64,000 nucleotides of DNA from Streptomyces sp. SJL17-4 (GTDB lineage: Bacteria; Actinomycetota; Actinomycetes; Streptomycetales; Streptomycetaceae): positions 2,170,001-2,234,000 of the forward strand of contig NZ_CP104578.1 in NCBI RefSeq assembly GCF_036826855.1, read 5' to 3'. The notes below the pieces were generated by a model that saw nothing but the letters and a program-made list of their open reading frames with translations, was not told the origin of the DNA and did not search any database. The first letter of the stretch is position 1. Each line of letters starts with the position of its first letter. The position numbers and the translations under genes were made by a program. Below are positions 59,558 to 64,000 of this stretch, one piece after another.

Positions 59558-60234
59558 TGCGTGTCGCTATTGCGGGCGCGGGTGCGGTGGGCCGTTCCAT
59601 CGCGGGCGAGCTCCTGGAGAACGGTCACGAGGTCCTGCTCATCGACAAGGCGCCGACCGCCATCTCGGTGGAGCGGGTGCCGCAGGCGGAGTGGCTGCTC
59701 GCCGACGCCTGTGAGATCACCTCGCTGGACGAGGCGGCGCTCCAGCGCTGCAACGTGGTGATCGCGGCGACCGGCGACGACAAGGTGAACCTGGTCGTCT
59801 CGCTGCTCGCGAAGACCGAGTACGGCGTGCCGCGGGTCGTCGCCCGGGTGAACAACCCGAAGAACGAGTGGCTGTTCAACGAGGCCTGGGGCGTGGACGT
59901 GGCCGTCTCGACCCCGCGTCTCATGTCGGCGCTGGTGGAGGAGGCGGTGAGCGTCGGCGACCTCGTCCGGCTGCTGCGCTTCAGCCACGGCGACGCGAAC
60001 CTGGTCGAGCTGACGCTCCCGCCGGAGTCGGCGGTCGCCGGTACCTCGGTCGGGGACGTGGCCTGGCCGCAGGACACCTCGCTGGTGACGATCATCCGCG
60101 GCTCGCGGGTGCTCACGCCGAGCCCCGAGGAGACCTTGGAAGCCGGTGACGAGCTGCTGTTCGTGGCCGCGCAGGCCCGCGAGGAGCAGCTGGAGGACCT
60201 GCTGCAGGTCCGCCGCGAGCCGACGGAGTCCTGA
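59557..60234 (+). CDS. trkA: TrkA-type potassium uptake regulator 2
   Basis: 225 aa, a second RCK protein: MRVAIAGAGAVGRSIAGELL with GxGxxG, then LLIDKAP and a C-terminal TrkA_C-like subdomain (ANLVELTLPPESAVAGTSVG). The pair resembles the adjacent CeoB/CeoC TrkA proteins of other actinobacteria, which probably form a hetero-oligomeric ring. No TrkH/TrkG channel gene is in view; the KimA-like protein is the only K+ transporter here. An 18-bp hairpin follows. Confidence 0.9.
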   Translation: MRVAIAGAGAVGRSIAGELLENGHEVLLIDKAPTAISVERVPQAEWLLADACEITSLDEAALQRCNVVIAATGDDKVNLVVSLLAKTEYGVPRVVARVNNPKNEWLFNEAWGVDVAVSTPRLMSALVEEAVSVGDLVRLLRFSHGDANLVELTLPPESAVAGTSVGDVAWPQDTSLVTIIRGSRVLTPSPEETLEAGDELLFVAAQAREEQLEDLLQVRREPTES

Positions 60235-60248
60235 GCCCCGGGTGTACG

Positions 60249-60289
60249 GGGAAGGGCCCGGACCTGTTCGTCAGGTCCGGGCCCTTCCC
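60249..60289. terminator. strong hairpin terminator after trkA
   Basis: An 18-bp perfect stem (60249-60266 / 60272-60289) with loop TTCGT, between the converging trkA and DUF3159 genes. No T-tract. Confidence 0.78.
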
Positions 60290-60292
60290 TGT

Positions 60293-60356
60293 GCGTCTCA
60301 GGCCTCCGGGTGGTGCGCTCAGGCCTCCGGGAGGAGCGTCTCAGGCCTCCGGGTGG
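60293..60356. repeat. 21-bp tandem repeat of the DUF3159 gene tail
   Basis: TCAGGCCTCCGGG occurs three times at 21-22 bp spacing (60298, 60319, 60341). The third contains the stop and last codons (Pro-Glu-Ala) of the DUF3159 gene, so the end of the gene has been copied twice downstream. Confidence 0.75.
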
Positions 60357-61081
60357 CTCCGCGCCGCGGCGGCGGCCGCCTTGCGCTCCTTCTCGGCGAG
60401 CTCCTCGGCCTCCATCTCGGCGAAGACGTCGATCGGCGGCGGAGCCTTCGCGAGGAACACCCAGGTGAGGTAGACCGCGAGCAGGAACGGCGGGATCTTC
60501 AGCGCCACGAGCACCCAGCCGAACTTGGTCGTGTCGGCCCACCAGTACATCGGGAAGAGGATCGCGCACTTGCCGAGCAGGATCAGGCCCCAGGCCCAGC
60601 TCGCCTTCGTGTACGCCCTCTTCCGGCCCGGGTTACGGGTGCGCCAGGAGAGGTTCTCCTTGAAGACCGGGCCCAGGATCAGGCCGATCAGCGGCACCCC
60701 GGCGAGCGCGGTGATGATGTACGCGAGGGCGAGGCCCAGGGTGTACAGCATGCCCGGCAGGTAGAAGTCCTTGGCGTTGCCCGTCATCATCGCGAAGACG
60801 ACGCCGAAGGCGACGCCGAAGACACCGCTGAACGCGTGCTTGACGGTGTCCCGCCGGATGAGCCGGACGGCGACCAGGACCAGCGACACCGCGAGGGCGG
60901 CGATCGCCGAGATGTGCAGGTCCTTGTTGATCGTGAAGATCGTGACGAACAACAGGCCCGGCAGGACCGTCTCGATCATGCCCCGCAGGCCGCCGAAGGC
61001 CTCGAACAGCGCGGCCTCGGTGACCTCCTTCGATGCCTGGGCGTCCTGGTCCGTGGTGGTCGGCTTGTCGAGGGACGTCAC
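60341..61081 (-). CDS. DUF3159 membrane protein
   Basis: 246 aa. About six hydrophobic segments; EAFGGLRGMIETVLPGLLFV near the start and AYIITALAGVPLIGLILGPV fit DUF3159, a family of actinobacterial integral membrane proteins with no known function. The C-terminus is an alanine/lysine/glutamate-rich helix. The GTG at 61081 has AGGAG 6 bases upstream. It begins 3 bases after the OB-fold gene stop, so the two are cotranscribed. Confidence 0.82.
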   Translation of the reverse strand: MTSLDKPTTTDQDAQASKEVTEAALFEAFGGLRGMIETVLPGLLFVTIFTINKDLHISAIAALAVSLVLVAVRLIRRDTVKHAFSGVFGVAFGVVFAMMTGNAKDFYLPGMLYTLGLALAYIITALAGVPLIGLILGPVFKENLSWRTRNPGRKRAYTKASWAWGLILLGKCAILFPMYWWADTTKFGWVLVALKIPPFLLAVYLTWVFLAKAPPPIDVFAEMEAEELAEKERKAAAAAARSHPEA

Positions 61082-61084
61082 CGG

Positions 61085-61483
61085 CTACTCCTGTCCGAGC
61101 GGTCGGAGCTCGTATTTGGGGTTGAAGAGGACCCGCCGGCCGTGGCTCATGGAGATCCGGCCGGAGGCGATCAGCTTGCGGCCCGGCTCGATGCCCACGA
61201 TGGAGCGCCGGCCGAGCCACACGACGTCGAGCGGTGCCGTGCCGTCGAAGAGTTCGGCCTCCAGCGCGGGCACACCGGCCCGGGGACGCAGCGTGACCGT
61301 GCGCAAGGTACCAGTCACCTTGACTATCTGTCGGTCGGAGCAGTCGCAGATACGCGTGCACCCCGACGCTTCGGCGTCCTCCTGGAGCTCCTCCGACTCC
61401 AGGTCCTCCGGGGAGGAGGAGAGCCGGTCGAGCATCCGGCGGAACCTACCGGCCGGCTTCTCTGTACGCGGTGCAGCACTCAT
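61085..61483 (-). CDS. OB-fold nucleic-acid-binding-like protein
   Basis: 132 aa. After a charged N-terminus the part VKVTGTLRTVTLRPRAGVPA, LEAELFDGTAPLDVVWLGRR, GRKLIASGRISMSHGRRVLF has the strand pattern of an OB fold (RecG/tRNA-anti type). A CxxICDC-like trio of cysteines (GCTRICDC) precedes it. Function unknown; commonly found next to DUF3159 in Streptomyces. First gene of the pair. Confidence 0.75.
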   Translation of the reverse strand: MSAAPRTEKPAGRFRRMLDRLSSSPEDLESEELQEDAEASGCTRICDCSDRQIVKVTGTLRTVTLRPRAGVPALEAELFDGTAPLDVVWLGRRSIVGIEPGRKLIASGRISMSHGRRVLFNPKYELRPLGQE

Positions 61484-61529
61484 AAAGAAAGCGTACCGGC
61501 CACCGCCGCCACCGAGACCGGCTCCGGAC

Positions 61530-61611
61530 CCCGCACCCGGTGTCGCATCCGGGGTCGCACCCCGGGCCGCGTCCGGGGTCGCATCCGGGGTCGCATCCGG
61601 GGCCGCATCCG
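61530..61611. repeat. 12-bp tandem repeat between kdpE and the OB-fold gene
   Basis: Variants of GGGGTCGCATCC repeat about six times just past the kdpE stop codon. Low-complexity, non-coding, likely slippage-generated. Confidence 0.7.
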
Positions 61612-61612
61612 C

Positions 61613-62299
<687 letters not shown>

Positions 62300-62502
62300 G
62301 GAGAGGGACCTTCCTTCTTCGGTCGCCCGTGCGGGCGGGAGCAAGAGAGTACGGGAGCGGAGGGGGCGGCGCGCGGGGTACGGGACCCGGTGCGCGAGGT
62401 TGCGGGGTGCTGGGTGCGGGTGCGGGGTGCGGGGCACGGCGGGTACGGGAACGAGCGGGGCGCGCGCTGAGGCGCCGGGTCGTGCGCCTCGGGTCGGCCG
62501 GC
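62300..62502. other. kdpD-kdpE spacer with G-rich low-complexity sequence
   Basis: About 200 bases, unusually long for a kdpD-kdpE junction, which often overlaps. It is filled with GTGCGGG-type repeats near 62400-62450. No gene or promoter recognised. Confidence 0.5.
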
Positions 62503-64000
62503 TCAGGTCAGGGCGTGCGCCGGGAGGCCGGCGGCCGGTGCCGGTGGCCCGCCCGGCGAGGCCCTGAGGGTGAGCACCATCGTCAGGCCGCCGCCCGGGG
62601 TGTCCTCGGCTCCGAGCGTCCCGCCCATGGCCTCGACGAAGCCGCGGGCGACCGCGAGGCCGAGGCCGACGCCGGAGCCTCGCGGGGCGTCGCCGAAGCG
62701 CTGGAAGGGCTCGAAGATGCCGTCCTTGGCCTCGTCGGGGACTCCGGGGCCGCGGTCCACGACCCGGAGCTCGACGCGGTCGCCGAGGGTGCTGGCGGCG
62801 ACGGCCACGGGCACGCCCTCGGGGCTGTACTTGACGGCGTTCTCGACGATGTTGGCGACGGCCCGCTCCAGGAGGCCCTTGTCGACCTCGACCATGGGCA
62901 GGGACTCGGGGATGTCGAGCTCGGCACTGCCGTCGGGGACTCCCCCGAGGGCCATGGGGACGACCTCGTCGAGGTCGACTGTACGGATCAGCGGGGTGAC
63001 GGTGCCGGTCTGCAGGCGGGACATGTCGAGGAGGTTGCCGACGAGGTGGTCGAGCCGGTCGGCGCCGGCCTCGATGCCCTCCAGGAGTTCGGCGTGGTCC
63101 TGCTCGGACCATTCGACGTCGTCGGAGCGGAGGGAGGAGACGGAGGCCTTGATGCTCGCGAGCGGGGTCCGCAGGTCATGACTGACGGCGGCGAGCAGGG
63201 AGGTGCGGATCTTGTTGCCCTCGGCCTGCTTGCGGGCCTCCTCGGCCTCACCCACGAGCCGCTGGCGGTCGAGGACGACCGCGGCCTGGGCGGCGAAGGC
63301 GCCGAGGACGCGCCGGTCCTCGGCGGGCAGCACCCGGCCGGACAGGGCGAGGGCCAGATGGTCGCCGACCGGCATGTCCACGTCCGCCTCCTCGGGCCGG
63401 GCCGCCGGGTGGGGACCGACGCTCGCGGCCCGGGTCCAGGGCTCGATGTCGTCCACCCGCTCCAGGAGCGCGACGGACTCCATGGAGAAGGTTTCGCGGA
63501 CCCGCTCCAGGAGGGCGTCGAGGCTGGTCTCGCCGCGCAGCACGCTGCCGGCGAGGTAGGAGAGCACCTCGGACTCGGCGCGCAGCCGGGCGGCCTGGTG
63601 GGTGCGGCGGGCGGCCAGGTCGACCACGGAGGCGACCGACATGGCGACGCCGAGGAAGACGGCGATCGCCACGATGTTCTTGGGGTCGGCGATGGTGAGC
63701 CGGTGGACGGGCGGGGTGAAGAACCAGTTGAGAAGGAGGGAGCCGGCCGCGGCGGAGGCGACCGCCGGCAGGAATCCGCCGAGCAGGGCCGCCGCGACGG
63801 TCAGGGCCAGGAAGAGCAGCATGTCGTTGGCGAGACCGAGGTCGGCTTCGACATGGGTGAGGAGAAGGGCGAGGAGGACCGGTCCGGCGACGCCGACCGC
63901 CCAGCCGCCGATGATGCGGGAGCGGCCGAGGCGGGCACCCCGGGCGACCGGGAGGCCGCGGCCCTTGGCGACCTCGCCGTGGGTGACGATGTGGACGTCG
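62503..64000 (-). CDS. kdpD: KdpD sensor histidine kinase, C-terminal part (runs off the window)
   Basis: The last 499 codons or so are present; the open frame continues unbroken to base 64000. The first visible residues DVHIVTHGEVAKGR fit the end of the cytoplasmic sensor region. Then come the DUF4118-type four-helix membrane part (LLFLALTVAAALLGG, then SLLLNWFFTPPVHRLTI), a GAF-like domain, the H-box SHDLRTPLASIKASVSSL, N-box NIVENAVKYSP, DRGPGVP and GSGVGLGLAVARG. It senses low K+ and phosphorylates KdpE. The KdpD N-domain and probably kdpFABC lie beyond the right edge. Confidence 0.92.
   Translation of the reverse strand, partial: DVHIVTHGEVAKGRGLPVARGARLGRSRIIGGWAVGVAGPVLLALLLTHVEADLGLANDMLLFLALTVAAALLGGFLPAVASAAAGSLLLNWFFTPPVHRLTIADPKNIVAIAVFLGVAMSVASVVDLAARRTHQAARLRAESEVLSYLAGSVLRGETSLDALLERVRETFSMESVALLERVDDIEPWTRAASVGPHPAARPEEADVDMPVGDHLALALSGRVLPAEDRRVLGAFAAQAAVVLDRQRLVGEAEEARKQAEGNKIRTSLLAAVSHDLRTPLASIKASVSSLRSDDVEWSEQDHAELLEGIEAGADRLDHLVGNLLDMSRLQTGTVTPLIRTVDLDEVVPMALGGVPDGSAELDIPESLPMVEVDKGLLERAVANIVENAVKYSPEGVPVAVAASTLGDRVELRVVDRGPGVPDEAKDGIFEPFQRFGDAPRGSGVGLGLAVARGFVEAMGGTLGAEDTPGGGLTMVLTLRASPGGPPAPAAGLPAHALT

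Overview
The window is high-GC actinomycete DNA, almost certainly Streptomyces or a close relative. The signs are frequent GTG starts, 4-base ATGA/GTGA stop-start overlaps, hairpins without U-tracts between genes, a WhiJ-like regulator/DUF397/anti-sigma-type trio, three orphan HATPase proteins, and secreted hydrolases carrying CBM2 or CBM10 modules. No rRNA, tRNA or CRISPR array was seen.

1-15.2 kb holds two nitrogen-compound units. A leftward operon encodes a dipeptide-type ABC importer (with a permease-ATPase fusion), a nitrilase-superfamily amidohydrolase and the start of a class III aminotransferase. A second leftward unit encodes a paralogous amidohydrolase and an APC permease, followed by an anti-sigma-type ATPase. 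A LysR regulator is divergent from the first operon. Both units carry the same 44-bp block upstream, ending in a perfect CATGCCT-N3-AGGCATG dyad with T-N11-A spacing, so one LysR regulon is likely. A secreted serine hydrolase, an IS3 orfA remnant and a helical-repeat hypothetical protein complete the region.

15.2-35.9 kb is a mannan-utilisation locus: three secreted GH5 mannanases (GH5_8 with two CBM10s, GH5_7 with CBM2, GH5_8 with CBM2), a lipoprotein-dependent sugar ABC importer, a GH2 beta-mannosidase, two paralogous LacI regulators, phosphomannose isomerase and a ROK sugar kinase. An ABC exporter half-transporter and an HATPase protein are interspersed. Two operator types recur, GACAACGTTGTC and TTAACCGGTTAA; twice they sit side by side with the same 23-bp centre-to-centre spacing.

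35.9-55.1 kb looks like a defence island. It holds a UvrD-type helicase, an AIPR-domain protein, a Ser/Thr kinase, the WhiJ-like trio, a complete type I restriction-modification operon (hsdM-hsdS-hsdR), a solitary methylase with HTH and specificity-like ends, and a TIGR04141/DUF6119 gene broken by a one-base frameshift.

55.2-64 kb is core-like: a TrmA/RlmD-type RNA methyltransferase, then a potassium cluster (KimA-like transporter, two TrkA proteins, KdpE, and KdpD running off the end), with DUF3159 and OB-fold proteins between.

The strongest structural signal is a repeat of about 380 bp present three times, near 15.7, 35.9 and 55.1 kb. The third copy abuts the intact RNA methyltransferase gene. 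The first two end in an in-frame C-terminal tail of a diverged version of that same gene. The mannan and defence blocks lie exactly between copies, as expected for two islands accreted in tandem at the 3' end of this gene. No integrase is visible, so they would be cis-mobilisable or decayed elements.
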